Notes: generated from the letters alone by a model not told the origin. A DNA stretch of 64,000 bases from Kaistia defluvii (GCF_026343955.1 NZ_JAPKNI010000001.1:372001-436000), one strand, 5' to 3'. Counted from the first letter of the stretch, positions 15,765 through 26,370 are shown. Numbers and translations are program-made.

Positions 15765-16652
15765 ATGAGCGCGGTCCCCTTCGACCAGAAAGATGGTTGG
15801 ATCTGGATGAACGGATCCTTCGTTCCGTGGAAGGACGCGAAGATTCACGTACTCACCCATGGCCTGCACTATGCCAGCGCCGTGTTCGAAGGTGAGCGCG
15901 CCTATAACGGCACCATCTTCAAGCTGCGCGAGCACACCGAGCGGCTGTTCCATTCGGCCGAAATCCTCAATTTCAAGATCCCCTACACGATCGAGGAGAT
16001 CGACGAGGCCTCGAAGGCGACGCTCGCCAAGAACGGCCTGGTCGACGGCTATCTGCGCCCCATCGCCTGGCGCGGCAGCGAAGCCATGGGCGTCTCGGCC
16101 CAGAAGAACAAGATCAACGTCGCCATCGCCGCTTGGGAATGGCCGTCCTACTTCACCCCTGCCGAGCGCCTGAAGGGCATCCGTCTCGACTGGGCGAAGT
16201 ATCGCCGTCCCGATCCGCGCACCGCTCCGTCGCTGGCCAAGGCGTCGGGTCTGTACATGATCTGCACGATCTCCAAGCATGCCGCCGAAGCCCGCGGCTA
16301 TGCCGATGCGCTGATGCTGGACTGGGAAGGCAATGTCGCGGAATCGACCGGCGCCAACGTGTTCTTCGTCAAGGATGGCGTCATCCACACGCCGCTGGCC
16401 GACCGCTTCCTGAATGGCATCACCCGCCAGACGGTGATCGGCCTTGCCAAGTCGCACGGTCTTGAAGTGATCGAGCGCCGGATCGCCCCGGAAGAGCTTT
16501 CGAGCTTCAGCGAGTGCTGGCTCTGCGGCACCGCTGCTGAAGTCACACCCGTCTCCGAGATCGGCGAGCACAAGTTCACGCCGGGCAAGATCAGCGCGGA
16601 CCTGATGCAGGCCTATACGGACCTCGTCCAGGGCGCCAAGGTCCTCGCCTGA
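15765..16652 (+). CDS. ilvE: Branched-chain amino acid aminotransferase
   Basis: This is a class IV PLP aminotransferase that makes leucine, isoleucine and valine from their 2-oxo acids with glutamate. It is 295 residues from MSAVPFDQKDGWIWMNGSFV; the ATG at 15765 follows GGAGTGAGGAAA. Substrate and PLP segments include VLTHGLHYASAVFEGERAYN, LAKASGLYMICTISKHAAEA (containing the PLP lysine region), GYADALMLDWEGNVAESTGA and LNGITRQTVIGLAKSHGLEV. It is divergent from the petP-like gene and ends at a strong terminator, so it is likely a single-gene unit. Confidence 0.96.
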   Translation: MSAVPFDQKDGWIWMNGSFVPWKDAKIHVLTHGLHYASAVFEGERAYNGTIFKLREHTERLFHSAEILNFKIPYTIEEIDEASKATLAKNGLVDGYLRPIAWRGSEAMGVSAQKNKINVAIAAWEWPSYFTPAERLKGIRLDWAKYRRPDPRTAPSLAKASGLYMICTISKHAAEARGYADALMLDWEGNVAESTGANVFFVKDGVIHTPLADRFLNGITRQTVIGLAKSHGLEVIERRIAPEELSSFSECWLCGTAAEVTPVSEIGEHKFTPGKISADLMQAYTDLVQGAKVLA

Positions 16653-16682
16653 TCCGGGCTCGCGGATTCCTCGAGAAACAAG

Positions 16683-16714
16683 AAAACGGCCGGAGATTTC
16701 TCCGGCCGTTTTTC
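16683..16714. terminator. Bidirectional terminator between ilvE and the GIY-YIG gene
   Basis: ACGGCCGGAGA (16686-16696) pairs perfectly with TCTCCGGCCGT (16699-16709) and is followed by TTTT. The left arm is preceded by AAA, giving a shorter T-run on the minus strand, so it can serve both converging genes. Confidence 0.85.
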
Positions 16715-16726
16715 TTTGTGTGCATG

Positions 16727-17062
16727 TCAGACGGCCTGGGCGCCAAGCTCGGCCCGCCAGTGCTGGCAGCGCTCCTTCAGGATCGCATTGCGGATATAGG
16801 CAGATTCCTCCGGCTCCAGCCGCTCGAGCACGTCGAGGCGGAAGGCGTCGGCGCCATGCCGGTTCCAGGCAGCCTGCAGGCTTGACGCCGTGCAACTGCC
16901 ATGTCCGAGCGTGAACCAGAGACGGTTCTGGATCGCATCGAGATTGGGCGCCCTGCCGACCCAGGTGTCGCCCGTCGCGGCGCAGCGGACGGCATAGATG
17001 CCCACGCTGTCTTCCCGCTTCTTGTAGGCGGAAATGGCCGCCTTCCGCTCGTCGCGCTGCAT
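16727..17062 (-). CDS. GIY-YIG nuclease family protein
   Basis: This is a 111-residue stand-alone GIY-YIG domain protein. The family signature reads VGIYAVRCAATGDTWVGRAP, with WVG in place of the usual YVG. The rest (SLQAAWNRHGADAFRLDVLE then RLEPEES) fits the small cytosolic proteins of this superfamily. Their nuclease activity is usually untested, so catalytic competence is uncertain. It converges with ilvE, and no partner gene is apparent. Confidence 0.85.
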   Translation of the reverse strand: MQRDERKAAISAYKKREDSVGIYAVRCAATGDTWVGRAPNLDAIQNRLWFTLGHGSCTASSLQAAWNRHGADAFRLDVLERLEPEESAYIRNAILKERCQHWRAELGAQAV

Positions 17063-17197
17063 CTATCCGCTCCCCGGATCGCCTTGATGAGAACGGCCAC
17101 GATCGAGCAGCCGCATAGCGCGGCTTTCTACCCGGGCAATATTCCGATGTCAAATATTACCCGGGTTAAAATAGGCGCGCCAACATGGCTGGCCGGT

Positions 17198-17494
17198 TTA
17201 TCGTTCTTCCGTCGAGGGCGCGGCGACGATATGGCCCTGGGTCAGCACCGCCAGCTTGGCTTCCAGTTCGGCGACCCGCGCCGTCAGCGCCTCGTTCTCG
17301 CTGCGCGCCTTTTGCGCCATTTCGCGAACGACATCGAACTCATCGCGCTTGACGAAGTCCATATCGGCAAACAGGCGCTCGGCCTGATGCTTCATCACGG
17401 TCTCGGCTTCGCGCTTGACGCCCTGCGCCATGCCGGCGGCATCGGTCATCAACTTGGCGAATTCGTCGAACAGCCGGTTCGGGGTCGTGTTCAT
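17198..17494 (-). CDS. ubiK: Ubiquinone biosynthesis accessory factor UbiK
   Basis: This 98-residue BMFP-domain (formerly YqiC) protein supports aerobic ubiquinone synthesis, interacting with UbiJ in Enterobacteria. It starts MNTTPNRLFDEFAKLMTDAA, and its C-terminal half is a coiled coil (FDVVREMAQKARSENEALTA then RVAELEAKLAVL). The ATG at 17494 has AGGAGGCTGCC before it in minus-strand sense and gives the family length; a 60-codon upstream extension has no family sequence and overlaps the lgt promoter. It is divergent from lgt, an arrangement often seen in Rhizobiales. Confidence 0.93.
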   Translation of the reverse strand: MNTTPNRLFDEFAKLMTDAAGMAQGVKREAETVMKHQAERLFADMDFVKRDEFDVVREMAQKARSENEALTARVAELEAKLAVLTQGHIVAAPSTEER

Positions 17495-17645
17495 GGGCAG
17501 CCTCCGGAGGTAACGGTATCTCTCTTCTAGTATGGTTGCGTGCCCCCTGGCGAACAAGGTGTCGAGGGGTCGCGCACGCCCGGGCTTGACCCTTCCCCCC
17601 GGATCAGCGCACCAATGCCGCCCGACCGACCGCCGGAGCCCCTTG

Positions 17646-18470
17646 ATGCTGTTCGCCCTGCCCTTCCCGGCCATCGACCCGACCCTGATCCAGATCGGCC
17701 CGTTCGCGATCCGCTGGTACGCACTCGCCTATATCGTCGGCATCCTGATCGGCTGGTGGTACGCCAAGCGCCTCGTCAACAATGCCAGGCTCTGGGGGCC
17801 GGCCGGCGCGCCGATGAAGCCGATCGACATCGACGACTTCGTGGTCTGGGCGACCATCGGCATCATCGTCGGCGGACGGGCGGGCTACGTTCTCTTCTAC
17901 GACCTGCCGATGTTCCTGGCCGCCCCCTGGCAGATCTTCCAGGTGTGGAATGGTGGCATGTCCTTCCATGGCGGCTTCCTCGGCACCGTCATCGCCATGA
18001 TCCTGTTCGCGCGCTCACGCAAGATCCCGACCTGGTCGCTGATCGACGTCGTCGCGCCTTCCGTCACCTTCGGCCTGCTGTTCGGCCGCATCGCCAATTT
18101 CATCAATGGCGAGCTCTGGGGCCGTCCGACAGACGTCGCCTGGGCGATCATCTTCCCGAATGCCGACAGCCAGCCGCGCCATCCGAGCCAGCTTTACGAG
18201 GCCCTGCTCGAGGGGCTCGTCCTCTTTCTGGTGCTGCGCTTCTTCACCCACAAGCAGTTGCGCCTGCGCCAGCCCGGCTTCATCTCGGCGATCTTCGCCA
18301 TCGGCTATGGCCTGGCTCGCATCTTCTCGGAATTCTTCCGCGAGCCGGACATCCAGATCGGCTACTTCTCCGGCGGCCTCACCATGGGCATGCTTCTGTC
18401 GCTGCCGCTGGTCATTGCCGGCATCATCCTGCTCGTCATCGCCTCGCGCCGCCCGGTCGCCGCTGCATGA
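17646..18470 (+). CDS. lgt: Prolipoprotein diacylglyceryl transferase
   Basis: Lgt transfers a diacylglyceryl group from phosphatidylglycerol to the lipobox cysteine of prelipoproteins, the first step of lipoprotein maturation at the inner membrane. It is 274 residues with about seven membrane segments. The Lgt signature is GRIANFINGELWGRPTDVAW, followed by PRHPSQLYEALLEG. GGRAGYVLFYDL and the C-terminal GYGLARIFSEFFREPD are also conserved. GGAG precedes the ATG at 17646. Its TGA overlaps the ATG of the next gene (ATGA), so the two are translationally coupled. Confidence 0.97.
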   Translation: MLFALPFPAIDPTLIQIGPFAIRWYALAYIVGILIGWWYAKRLVNNARLWGPAGAPMKPIDIDDFVVWATIGIIVGGRAGYVLFYDLPMFLAAPWQIFQVWNGGMSFHGGFLGTVIAMILFARSRKIPTWSLIDVVAPSVTFGLLFGRIANFINGELWGRPTDVAWAIIFPNADSQPRHPSQLYEALLEGLVLFLVLRFFTHKQLRLRQPGFISAIFAIGYGLARIFSEFFREPDIQIGYFSGGLTMGMLLSLPLVIAGIILLVIASRRPVAAA

Positions 18471-19525
18471 CGCCGCTGGCCGAAAAGCTGGTCCATCGCA
18501 TCGAGAATTTCGGCCCGATCACCATCGCCGACTATATGGCCGCCTGCCTGGGCGACCCCGAGTTCGGCTATTACACGACGCGCGAACCGTTCGGATCCGC
18601 CGGCGATTTCGTCACCGCGCCGGAAGTGAGCCAGATGTTCGGCGAACTGATCGGGCTGTGGGCGGTGGAAACCTGGCAGCGGATGGGCAGCCCCGCCGCC
18701 TTCGTCCTGGCGGAGATCGGCCCCGGCCGAGGCACGCTCATGACCGACGCCCTGCGCGCGGCGAAGATCGCGCCCGACTTCGAAGATGCCGCGACCATCG
18801 TCCTCGTCGAGACGAGCCAACGGCTGCGCGCCATCCAGGCCGATGCGCTGGCCGGACACGCCATCGACTGGATCGAACACGTCGACGCGCTACCGGAAGG
18901 CCCAGCGATCGTCGTCGCCAACGAACTCTTCGACGCGCTGCCGGTCCGGCAGTTCCTCCGCACGGCGGATGGCTGGGCGGAACGGATGGTCGGAGTCAGC
19001 AACGGCCGGCTCGCCTTCGGCCTCCGAGCGAATGCGCATTTCGACGGCGCGGACGACCGGGCGCCGGAAGGCTCGCTGGTCGAGACCGCCACGATCTCGG
19101 CGGCGATCATGGCGACGCTCGCCGCCCGGCTGCAACGGTCCGGCGGCGCCTTCCTAGCGATCGACTATGGCCATGCCGAATCCGGCTTTGGCGACACCCT
19201 GCAGGCGCTCCGCAGCCATGCCTTCGACGATCCGCTGGCCCATCCCGGCGAAGCGGACCTCACCGTGCATGTCGACTTCGCAGCCCTCGCACGCACCGCC
19301 GAGGCAAACGGCGCCCGCGCCTCGACCATTTGGACGCAAGGCGATTTCCTGCTCGCGCTCGGCCTGCTCGAACGCGCCGGACGGCTCGGCGCCGGCAAGG
19401 ACGGCCCCACGCAGGACGCGATCCGCGCCGCCGTCGAGCGTCTGGCCGGCCCGGACGCGATGGGCTCCCTGTTCAAGGTGCTGTGCGTGACGGGCGGCGA
19501 TCTCGCCGCTCCGCCTTTCGGATGA
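18467..19525 (+). CDS. MidA/NDUFAF7-family SAM-dependent methyltransferase
   Basis: This 352-residue protein is of the DUF185/MidA family, whose human member NDUFAF7 methylates an arginine of a respiratory complex I subunit. Conserved segments are GPITIADYMAACLGDPEFGY, YTTREPFGSAGDFVTAPEVS, LAEIGPGRGTLMTDALRA (SAM binding, G-x-G-x-G), IVVANELFDALPVRQFLR and LAIDYGHAESGFGDTLQA. The start overlaps the lgt stop, and pgeF follows after 52 bp. The lgt-midA-pgeF order is commonly seen in Alphaproteobacteria. The substrate here is inferred only by family. Confidence 0.93.
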   Translation: MTPLAEKLVHRIENFGPITIADYMAACLGDPEFGYYTTREPFGSAGDFVTAPEVSQMFGELIGLWAVETWQRMGSPAAFVLAEIGPGRGTLMTDALRAAKIAPDFEDAATIVLVETSQRLRAIQADALAGHAIDWIEHVDALPEGPAIVVANELFDALPVRQFLRTADGWAERMVGVSNGRLAFGLRANAHFDGADDRAPEGSLVETATISAAIMATLAARLQRSGGAFLAIDYGHAESGFGDTLQALRSHAFDDPLAHPGEADLTVHVDFAALARTAEANGARASTIWTQGDFLLALGLLERAGRLGAGKDGPTQDAIRAAVERLAGPDAMGSLFKVLCVTGGDLAAPPFG

Positions 19526-19577
19526 CATCGATTCGTCGGATCAAGCCCTACCCTTCCCGCCTCGCAGGAGACACGCC

Positions 19578-20348
19578 ATGAAGATCACCGCCGACGCCCT
19601 TTCCGCCCTTCCGGGCATCCGGCATGGCTTCTTCACGCGGCAGGACGGCGTCTCGGAAGGCATCTATGCGAGCCTGAATTGCGGCGTCGGCTCGGCCGAC
19701 GAGCGAGCGCATGTGCTGGAGAACCGGGCCCGCGTTGCGGCGGATCTGGGCGTTGCGGCCGACCGGCTAGCCACCCCCTACCAGGTGCACAGCCCCGACG
19801 TCGTCACCGTGGATATGGTCTGGCCGGCCGGCGAAGGTCCGAAGGCGGACGCCGTCGTCACCAACCGCCCGGGCATTGCCATCGGCGTCGGAACGGCCGA
19901 TTGCGGCCCGGTCCTGTTCGCCGATGGCGAGGCTGGCGTCGTCGGCGCGGCACATGCAGGCTGGAAGGGCGCCTTCACCGGCGTGCTGGAGGCAACCGTC
20001 GCCGCGATGGAGAGCCTGGGCGCGCGCCGGGAGCGAATCGTCGCCGTGCTGGGGCCGACGATCTCGCAATCCGCGTATGAAGTCGGGCCGGAATTCCGCG
20101 CCCGCTTCCTCGAGTCCGACGAGGCCCATGACGCGTTCTTCACCCCGTCGGGGCGCGCGGGGCACCACCAGTTCGACCTGCCGGCCTTTATCGGCATGCG
20201 CCTGCGGGCTGCCGGGCTTGGCACGGTCAATGACCTGGCGCTCTGCACCTATGCCGATCCAGCCCGTTTCTTCTCCTATCGACGCACGACACATGCCGGC
20301 GAGCCCGATTACGGACGCCTGCTTCATGCGATCACCATCGCCGCATGA
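19578..20348 (+). CDS. pgeF: Multicopper polyphenol oxidase / purine nucleoside phosphorylase domain protein (YfiH)
   Basis: This 256-residue YfiH/DUF152 protein belongs to a family first called laccase-like. It has been shown elsewhere to act on purine nucleosides and, as PgeF, to correct misincorporation in peptidoglycan. Conserved features are GIRHGFFTRQDGVSEGIYAS, YQVHSPDVV, GTADCGPVLFADGEAGVVGA, AHAGWKGAFTGVLEATV and CTYADPARFFSYRR. The His and Cys residues in these blocks make the zinc site. The start follows GCAGGAGACACGCC. It lies in tandem with lgt and midA. Confidence 0.93.
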   Translation: MKITADALSALPGIRHGFFTRQDGVSEGIYASLNCGVGSADERAHVLENRARVAADLGVAADRLATPYQVHSPDVVTVDMVWPAGEGPKADAVVTNRPGIAIGVGTADCGPVLFADGEAGVVGAAHAGWKGAFTGVLEATVAAMESLGARRERIVAVLGPTISQSAYEVGPEFRARFLESDEAHDAFFTPSGRAGHHQFDLPAFIGMRLRAAGLGTVNDLALCTYADPARFFSYRRTTHAGEPDYGRLLHAITIAA

Positions 20349-20465
20349 GCCACCGCCACGGCTCTCCAATCACGCAACTCCCGAAACCGCTTCTGGACCG
20401 CGTATTAAATTGCCGCTAGACAGGCTCCAGGGGGTCCTGACGACCGCGCCGGAAGGACGATCGCC

Positions 20466-20984
20466 ATGATGGTGAAGGGAAATCGGCTGCTCGCATGCGC
20501 CGCCATCCTGTTGGCCGCGTTTGCTTTGGCAGCCTGCAACAGCACGTTGAGCTCCGGCTCGTCGTCCAGTTCGGCGCCGGCCTCCGCGCCCACGACGCCA
20601 GCTCTGCCGGCGGTGCCTCTCGCCAACGCCAAATTCTCGTTTGCACCCGTGACGGGCGCTCCCGGCAACATCCTCAGCAAGCTTTCATCGCAGTTGGGCC
20701 AGGAAGCCTTGGCGCAAAACGTCGCGCTCGTCCCCTCGGGCGATCCGCAGGCAAGCTACGTGGTCAAGGGCTATCTCTCCGCCGTCGGCGACTCCACCGG
20801 CACGATCCTCGTCTATGTCTGGGACGTGCTCGACGCGAGCGGACGTCGCGTCCACCGGATCTCCGGCCAGGAAACCTCGGCCAATGGGTCGCAGGACCCG
20901 TGGCAGGGCGTCGATGACGCCACCATCTCGAATGTCGCGCGTCGCACGGTCGCTGCGATCGTCGCCTGGGGATCGGGAGCCTGA
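20466..20984 (+). CDS. Putative lipoprotein of unknown function
   Basis: This 172-residue protein has a lipoprotein signal peptide and lipobox LAAC, with the lipidated cysteine at about residue 24. A Ser/Ala/Pro-rich linker follows, then a globular domain (LSKLSSQLGQEALAQNVALV, SYVVKGYLSAVGDSTGTILV, then YVWDVLDASGRRVHRISGQE). I recognise no named domain. Similar lipoproteins near prs occur in Rhizobiales, but I cannot assign a function. The start may be either of two adjacent ATG codons. Lgt from 17646 would process it. Confidence 0.82.
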   Translation: MMVKGNRLLACAAILLAAFALAACNSTLSSGSSSSSAPASAPTTPALPAVPLANAKFSFAPVTGAPGNILSKLSSQLGQEALAQNVALVPSGDPQASYVVKGYLSAVGDSTGTILVYVWDVLDASGRRVHRISGQETSANGSQDPWQGVDDATISNVARRTVAAIVAWGSGA

Positions 20985-21135
20985 CCGCGACCACGCCTTC
21001 CAATCGGCGCTTGCCGCCCGCGCGCGAATCGCGTTTGCAGTGCGGCAGCGCAGTTGGTACAACGCGCCGCCTGAATGAACGGCCTCCTCGCGGGGCCGGC
21101 TCGCCCTATACCTCCTCACGTCGGGACACGAGACC

Positions 21136-22068
<933 letters not shown>

Positions 22069-22099
22069 CAGGTCCCGCCCCAGGCGGAGCAGGCATGAA

Positions 22100-22140
22100 A
22101 AGGCCCGGATGCCAGTCAGGCAATCCGGGCCTTTTTTTTG
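22100..22140 (+). terminator. Rho-independent terminator of prs
   Basis: AAGGCCCGGAT (22100-22110) and ATCCGGGCCTT (22123-22133) form an 11-bp stem, with a further GCC/GGC pairing inside the loop, followed by eight or nine Ts. It lies 31 bp after the prs stop. Confidence 0.88.
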
Positions 22141-22245
22141 ATTTTTGGGTCTCGCCGGTTCGTAGCGGCGGGCAAGGGGCCCAGCCTGCTTCCGTTGCTT
22201 CAGGGAGCGCCTGGCCCAATCGAGCGGCGCCTTGCGGCCCCGTCC

Positions 22246-22665
22246 CTACCGGGCGCCGTCCATGCCGACGAGCGCGACCTTGGCATAGCCGACGTCGCGC
22301 AGCTTGTTCATCAGTTCCATGACGTCGCCATAGGCCACCTTGCGATCGGCGCGGAGATAGAGCCGCTCTTCGCGATTGCCCTTGGTCAACGCGTCGAGCG
22401 CCGGACCAAGTCCCTCGGCGGCGATCGGATCGTTGCCGAGAACCAACGACAGGTCCGGCTTCAGCGACAGGAAGATCGGCTTGTCGGTGCGGGGCGCCGC
22501 CTTGGCGTTGGAGCGCGGCAGGTCGACGGGCGCATCGACGGTCGCCAGCGGCGCGGCGACCATGAACACGATCAGCAGCACCAGCATCACGTCGATGAAA
22601 GGCGTGACGTTGATTTCGCTGTTCTCGACCAGTTCGTCGTCGTGATGGGTGAGCTTGCCTGCCAT
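22246..22665 (-). CDS. exbD: ExbD/TolR family biopolymer transport protein
   Basis: This 139-residue component of a proton-driven ExbB-ExbD motor energises TonB-dependent outer membrane uptake. One membrane segment follows the conserved [20 protein letters not shown], with the proton-pathway Asp in FIDVMLVLL. The periplasmic domain ends [20 protein letters not shown]. The start at 22665 lies 8 bp from the end of exbB, so it is the second gene of a two-gene operon. No tonB follows in this window, and the frame upstream of 22665 overlaps exbB. Confidence 0.93.
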   Translation of the reverse strand: MAGKLTHHDDELVENSEINVTPFIDVMLVLLIVFMVAAPLATVDAPVDLPRSNAKAAPRTDKPIFLSLKPDLSLVLGNDPIAAEGLGPALDALTKGNREERLYLRADRKVAYGDVMELMNKLRDVGYAKVALVGMDGAR

Positions 22666-22673
22666 GGCTCCCC

Positions 22674-23588
22674 TCACTCCGCCGCGGCGAGGCGCGAAGG
22701 GCCCCGTGCGTCGGCCCGGTCCAGATCGCGCGAAACCAGGCGCATCGTCTCGGCCGAGACGTCGGCGATCACGGCCTTGTTGCCGGCAATGATGCGGGCG
22801 AACACATTGTAGAACAGTACGGCCGGGATGGCGGCGACCAGGCCGATTGCGGTCGCGAACAGCGCTTCGGCGATGCCGGGGGCGACGACGGCGAGATTGG
22901 TCGTGTTGGCCTGGCTGATGCCGATGAACGAATTCATGATGCCCCATACCGTGCCGAACAGGCCGATGAAGGGCGAAAGCGAGCCGACCGTCGCGAGAAC
23001 TGCCGTGCCGCGGATCATCTCGCGTCCCGCGCCGGACTCGATCCGCTCGAAGCGCGAGGCGACGCGTTCCTTGATGCCTTCGGCCGAAAGCCCGGCCGAC
23101 AGCGACACCTCCTCGACGGCGGCCTGCACCAGCCTGGCGGCCGGGTCCTTGCGCCGTCCGACCTGCGCTTCCGCCTCGGACAGCGTGCGCGAGCGTGCGA
23201 CCCGCTCGCCGAGCGCCCGGGTCTTGTGGCGCAGCGCGGCGAGTTCCAGCGTCTTGGACAGGAAGATCGCCCAGGTCAGGATGGAGGCGGCGATCAGAAC
23301 GCCGATGACGCCCTTCACGACGATATCGGCGTTGGTGAACATGCCGATCGGCGACAGATCATGCGGCAGGGTCGAGCGATCGACGCCAGGTTCGCCCGCC
23401 GGCGCCTCGACCGAATCCGGCAGGTCGGGTTCCGGAACGATGGCCTGCGCCGGCGCCGGGCCTGTCGAAGGGGCGATCACGGCCGGCGCCTCGGCGGCCT
23501 GACCGAACGCCACCGTGCTGCCGATGGGGATCGACAGCGCGACGATGGCGACCCAGAGGGCCGCCCCCCGACAAAGAATAGCAAGCAT
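22674..23588 (-). CDS. exbB: TonB-system proton channel ExbB (MotA/TolQ/ExbB family)
   Basis: This is a 304-residue inner-membrane proton channel subunit. It begins with a signal-like hydrophobic segment ([20 protein letters not shown]) and an Ala/Pro-rich periplasmic stretch, a longer N-terminus than Escherichia coli ExbB but usual in Rhizobiales. The family core follows: [40 protein letters not shown] and [20 protein letters not shown]. The start at 23588 is the first ATG of the domain-containing frame; upstream codons are not conserved. It is divergent from rplY with a 254-bp gap. No clear iron-responsive box was found. Confidence 0.92.
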   Translation of the reverse strand: MLAILCRGAALWVAIVALSIPIGSTVAFGQAAEAPAVIAPSTGPAPAQAIVPEPDLPDSVEAPAGEPGVDRSTLPHDLSPIGMFTNADIVVKGVIGVLIAASILTWAIFLSKTLELAALRHKTRALGERVARSRTLSEAEAQVGRRKDPAARLVQAAVEEVSLSAGLSAEGIKERVASRFERIESGAGREMIRGTAVLATVGSLSPFIGLFGTVWGIMNSFIGISQANTTNLAVVAPGIAEALFATAIGLVAAIPAVLFYNVFARIIAGNKAVIADVSAETMRLVSRDLDRADARGPSRLAAAE

Positions 23589-23842
23589 GGCGCCACGTAC
23601 CGTTTTAAAGATGAGTATGACACTCCGAATAACGCACGGACCCGGCCGACGCAACCCGCGCGCTCCCTGGGACCGCGCGGCGGGGCGCTGCTTCCGGACT
23701 TCCCGCCCCGAGGCCAGCGTTTCCGCCGCTTCCGCCGCAGCGCGCTTGTTCGATCGGACTCCCTCGTCTATAAGGACGCCGGCCGCGCCGACACCCCTGG
23801 AGGCACCGCGGCCTTTTTCTGTTTCACACAAGGAGAATACCG

Positions 23843-24466
23843 ATGAGCAATACTTACGAGCTCACGGCCTCTGTCCGCAACCGCGTGGGCAAGGGGGCCG
23901 CCCGGGCGTCGCGTCGCGAAGGCAAGATTCCGGCCGTCATCTACGGCAACAAGCAGGCTCCGCTGGCGATCGAACTGAACCACAAAGAGATCTTCATGAA
24001 GCTCCACGCTGGTGGCTTCCTGACGACCGTGGCCACGATCGACGTCAACGGCGAGAAGATCAGCGTGATCCCGCGCGACTACGCGCTGCACCCCGTTACC
24101 GATCAGCCGGTCCACGTCGATTTCCTGCGCGTCTCCGCTGGCTCGACCCTGCACGTCCAGATCCCCGTGCAGTTCATCAACGAAGAAAAGTCGCCGGGCC
24201 TGAAGCGCGGTGGTGTGCTGAACATCGTTCGTCACGAGATCGAGGCAACGGTTCCCGCCGATGCGATTCCCGATCACATCGTCGTCGACCTGACCGGTCT
24301 CGAGATCAACGACTCGATCCACATCTCGGCCGTCCAGCTTCCGGCTGGCGTCGCCCCGGTCATCTCCGAGCGCGACTTCACGATCGCTACGATCGCCGCT
24401 CCGGCTGGCCTGAAGAGCGAAGAGGGCGAAGCCGCAGCGGCTGAAGCTCCCGCGGCCAAGGCGTAA
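23843..24466 (+). CDS. rplY: 50S ribosomal protein L25 (general stress protein Ctc form)
   Basis: L25 binds 5S rRNA. This 207-residue protein is the long Ctc/TL5 form with an N-terminal rRNA-binding domain ([20 protein letters not shown] and [18 protein letters not shown]) plus a C-terminal beta domain and an Ala/Glu-rich tail. [19 protein letters not shown] is a family signature. AAGGAG lies 6-8 bases before the ATG. It is followed after 39 bp by pth and then ychF, a conserved translation-related cluster. Confidence 0.97.
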   Translation: MSNTYELTASVRNRVGKGAARASRREGKIPAVIYGNKQAPLAIELNHKEIFMKLHAGGFLTTVATIDVNGEKISVIPRDYALHPVTDQPVHVDFLRVSAGSTLHVQIPVQFINEEKSPGLKRGGVLNIVRHEIEATVPADAIPDHIVVDLTGLEINDSIHISAVQLPAGVAPVISERDFTIATIAAPAGLKSEEGEAAAAEAPAAKA

Positions 24467-24505
24467 GCTTCGGTCTGATGTCCGGTTTAGCGCGGGGGAA
24501 GCACG

Positions 24506-25267
24506 ATGCTCCTCATTGTCGGTCTCGGTAACCCGGGCAGCCAGTACGCGCTCAACCGGCACAATATCGGCTTCATGGCGGCGGATGCGATTCACCGCCG
24601 CCATGGCTTCAGCCCCTGGCGCTCCCGCTTCCAGGCGCTGGTCTCCGAGGGCACGCTCGCGGGGCGCAAGACGCTCCTGATGAAGCCCCAGACCTACATG
24701 AACGAAAGCGGCCGCGCCGTCGGCGAGGCCGCCCGGTTTCACAAGATTCCCAACGCCGATATCGTCGTCATGCATGACGAGCTCGACCTGCCCGCGGCCA
24801 AGATCCGGATGAAGACCGGCGGCGGCCATGGCGGCCATAACGGACTGCGCTCGATCTCGGCGCATGTCGGCGAGGACTATCGGCGGCTGCGGCTGGGCAT
24901 CGGCCATCCGGGTTCCAAGGAACTCGTGCACGGCTATGTGCTGCATGATTTCGCCAAGGTCGACGGCGAGTGGATCAACCTGCTGCTCGACGCCGTGGCC
25001 GACAATGCCGCGCTGCTGGCCGACGGCAAGGACGCCACCTTCGCCAACCGGCTGCATCGCAGCCTCGAGCCCGACAAGCCCGCGAAGGCGCCGAAGGGCG
25101 ACAAGCCGGCCAAGCCCGATGCGGCCGCCAGGCCAGCCCGGGCTCCCAAGGTCGAGGCGACGGCTTCCGCTGGCGCGTCGGACACACCATCTTCACCAGC
25201 TTCGTCGCCGGCCGGTGGGCCGTTCGCGGCGGGGCTGAAGCGCCTCTTCGGCGTCAAGGACGAGTAA
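24506..25267 (+). CDS. pth: Peptidyl-tRNA hydrolase
   Basis: Pth releases peptides from prematurely dropped peptidyl-tRNA. The catalytic His19 lies in LNRHNIGF, after [10 protein letters not shown], with conserved Asn in [12 protein letters not shown] and Asp in [20 protein letters not shown] and [10 protein letters not shown] complete the signature. The family is usually about 190 residues; this protein is 253, with a C-terminal Lys/Ala/Pro-rich tail of some 60 residues (starting near [20 protein letters not shown]) ending in [11 protein letters not shown]. Such tails are known in Rhizobiales. It precedes ychF by 8 bp. Confidence 0.96.
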   Translation: MLLIVGLGNPGSQYALNRHNIGFMAADAIHRRHGFSPWRSRFQALVSEGTLAGRKTLLMKPQTYMNESGRAVGEAARFHKIPNADIVVMHDELDLPAAKIRMKTGGGHGGHNGLRSISAHVGEDYRRLRLGIGHPGSKELVHGYVLHDFAKVDGEWINLLLDAVADNAALLADGKDATFANRLHRSLEPDKPAKAPKGDKPAKPDAAARPARAPKVEATASAGASDTPSSPASSPAGGPFAAGLKRLFGVKDE

Positions 25268-25275
25268 GGAACATC

Positions 25276-26370
25276 ATGGGCTTCAAATGCGGGATCGTCG
25301 GCCTGCCGAATGTCGGCAAGTCGACCCTTTTCAACGCGCTGACCAAGACGGCGGCGGCGCAGGCCGCGAATTATCCGTTCTGCACCATCGAGCCGAATAC
25401 CGGCGAGGTCGCGGTTCCCGACCCGCGGCTCGACAAGCTGGCCGCGGTCGGCAAGTCGCAGCAGATCGTGCCCACCCGCCTGACCTTCGTCGACATTGCC
25501 GGCCTCGTGCGCGGCGCCTCGAAGGGTGAAGGCCTCGGCAACCAGTTCCTCGCCAATATCCGCGAGGTCGACGCCATCGCCCATGTTCTGCGCTGCTTCG
25601 AGGATGGCGACATCACCCATGTCGAAGGCCGCATCGATCCGGTCTCGGATGCCGAGACGGTCGAGACCGAACTGATGCTCTCCGATCTCGACAGCCTTGA
25701 GCGCCGCGTCACGCCGCTGCGCAAGCGGGCTGCCACGGACAAGGAAGCCAAGGCCCAGGTCGTCATGATGGACGCCGTGCTGGAGCTGCTGCGCGAAGGC
25801 AAGCCTGCGCGCCTGCTGGACGTTTCCGCCGAAGACCGCCCCATGTTCGAGGCGCTCAACCTGCTGACGTCGAAGCCGGTGCTGTATGTCTGCAACGTCG
25901 AGGAATCGGCGTCGGCCACCGGCAATGCCTTTTCGGATCGCGTCTTCGAGATGGCGAAGGCCCAAGGCGCCGGCTGCGTGACGATCTCGGCCGCGATCGA
26001 ATCCGAGATCGCCCAGCTCGACGCCGCCGAACAGGCGGAGTTCCTGGAGACGCTCGGCCTGGAAGAGCCCGGCCTCGACCGCCTGATCCGCGCCGGCTAC
26101 GACCTTCTCGGCCTGATCACCTATTTCACGGTCGGCCCGAAGGAAGCCCGCGCCTGGACGATCACCAAGGGCACCAAGGCGCCCCAGGCTGCCGGCGTCA
26201 TCCACTCCGATTTCGAGCGCGGCTTCATCCGCGCCCAGACCATCGCCTTCGATGATTACACCCGCCTTGGCGGTGAAGCCGGCGCCAAGGAAGCGGGTCG
26301 TGCGCGCGACGAAGGCAAGGAATATGTCGTTGCCGATGGCGACGTGCTGCTGTTCCGCTTCAACACCTGA
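25276..26370 (+). CDS. ychF: Redox-regulated ATPase YchF (OLA1 family)
   Basis: This is a 364-residue Obg-related P-loop NTPase that prefers ATP and associates with ribosomes. G1 is GLPNVGKST (residues 9-17), G2/G3 lie in the FPTRL-like and FVDIAGLVRGASKGEGLGNQ segments, and the G4 position reads NVEE instead of NKxD, which is the reason YchF uses ATP. The C-terminal TGS domain includes VGPKEARAWTITKGTKAPQA then AGVIHSDFERGFIRAQ. The start at 25276 follows GTAAGGAACATC. It lies 8 bp after pth and ends the group with a strong terminator. Confidence 0.97.
   Translation: MGFKCGIVGLPNVGKSTLFNALTKTAAAQAANYPFCTIEPNTGEVAVPDPRLDKLAAVGKSQQIVPTRLTFVDIAGLVRGASKGEGLGNQFLANIREVDAIAHVLRCFEDGDITHVEGRIDPVSDAETVETELMLSDLDSLERRVTPLRKRAATDKEAKAQVVMMDAVLELLREGKPARLLDVSAEDRPMFEALNLLTSKPVLYVCNVEESASATGNAFSDRVFEMAKAQGAGCVTISAAIESEIAQLDAAEQAEFLETLGLEEPGLDRLIRAGYDLLGLITYFTVGPKEARAWTITKGTKAPQAAGVIHSDFERGFIRAQTIAFDDYTRLGGEAGAKEAGRARDEGKEYVVADGDVLLFRFNT

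Noticed and set aside
17540-18466. An in-frame extension of the MidA gene back across lgt
   Set aside because: Family sequence begins only at the ATG at 18467; the upstream part is out-of-frame lgt DNA.
20985-21135. GC-rich spacer before prs checked for a tRNA
   Set aside because: No cloverleaf-compatible arms or TTC loop sequence could be found; it is plain spacer.
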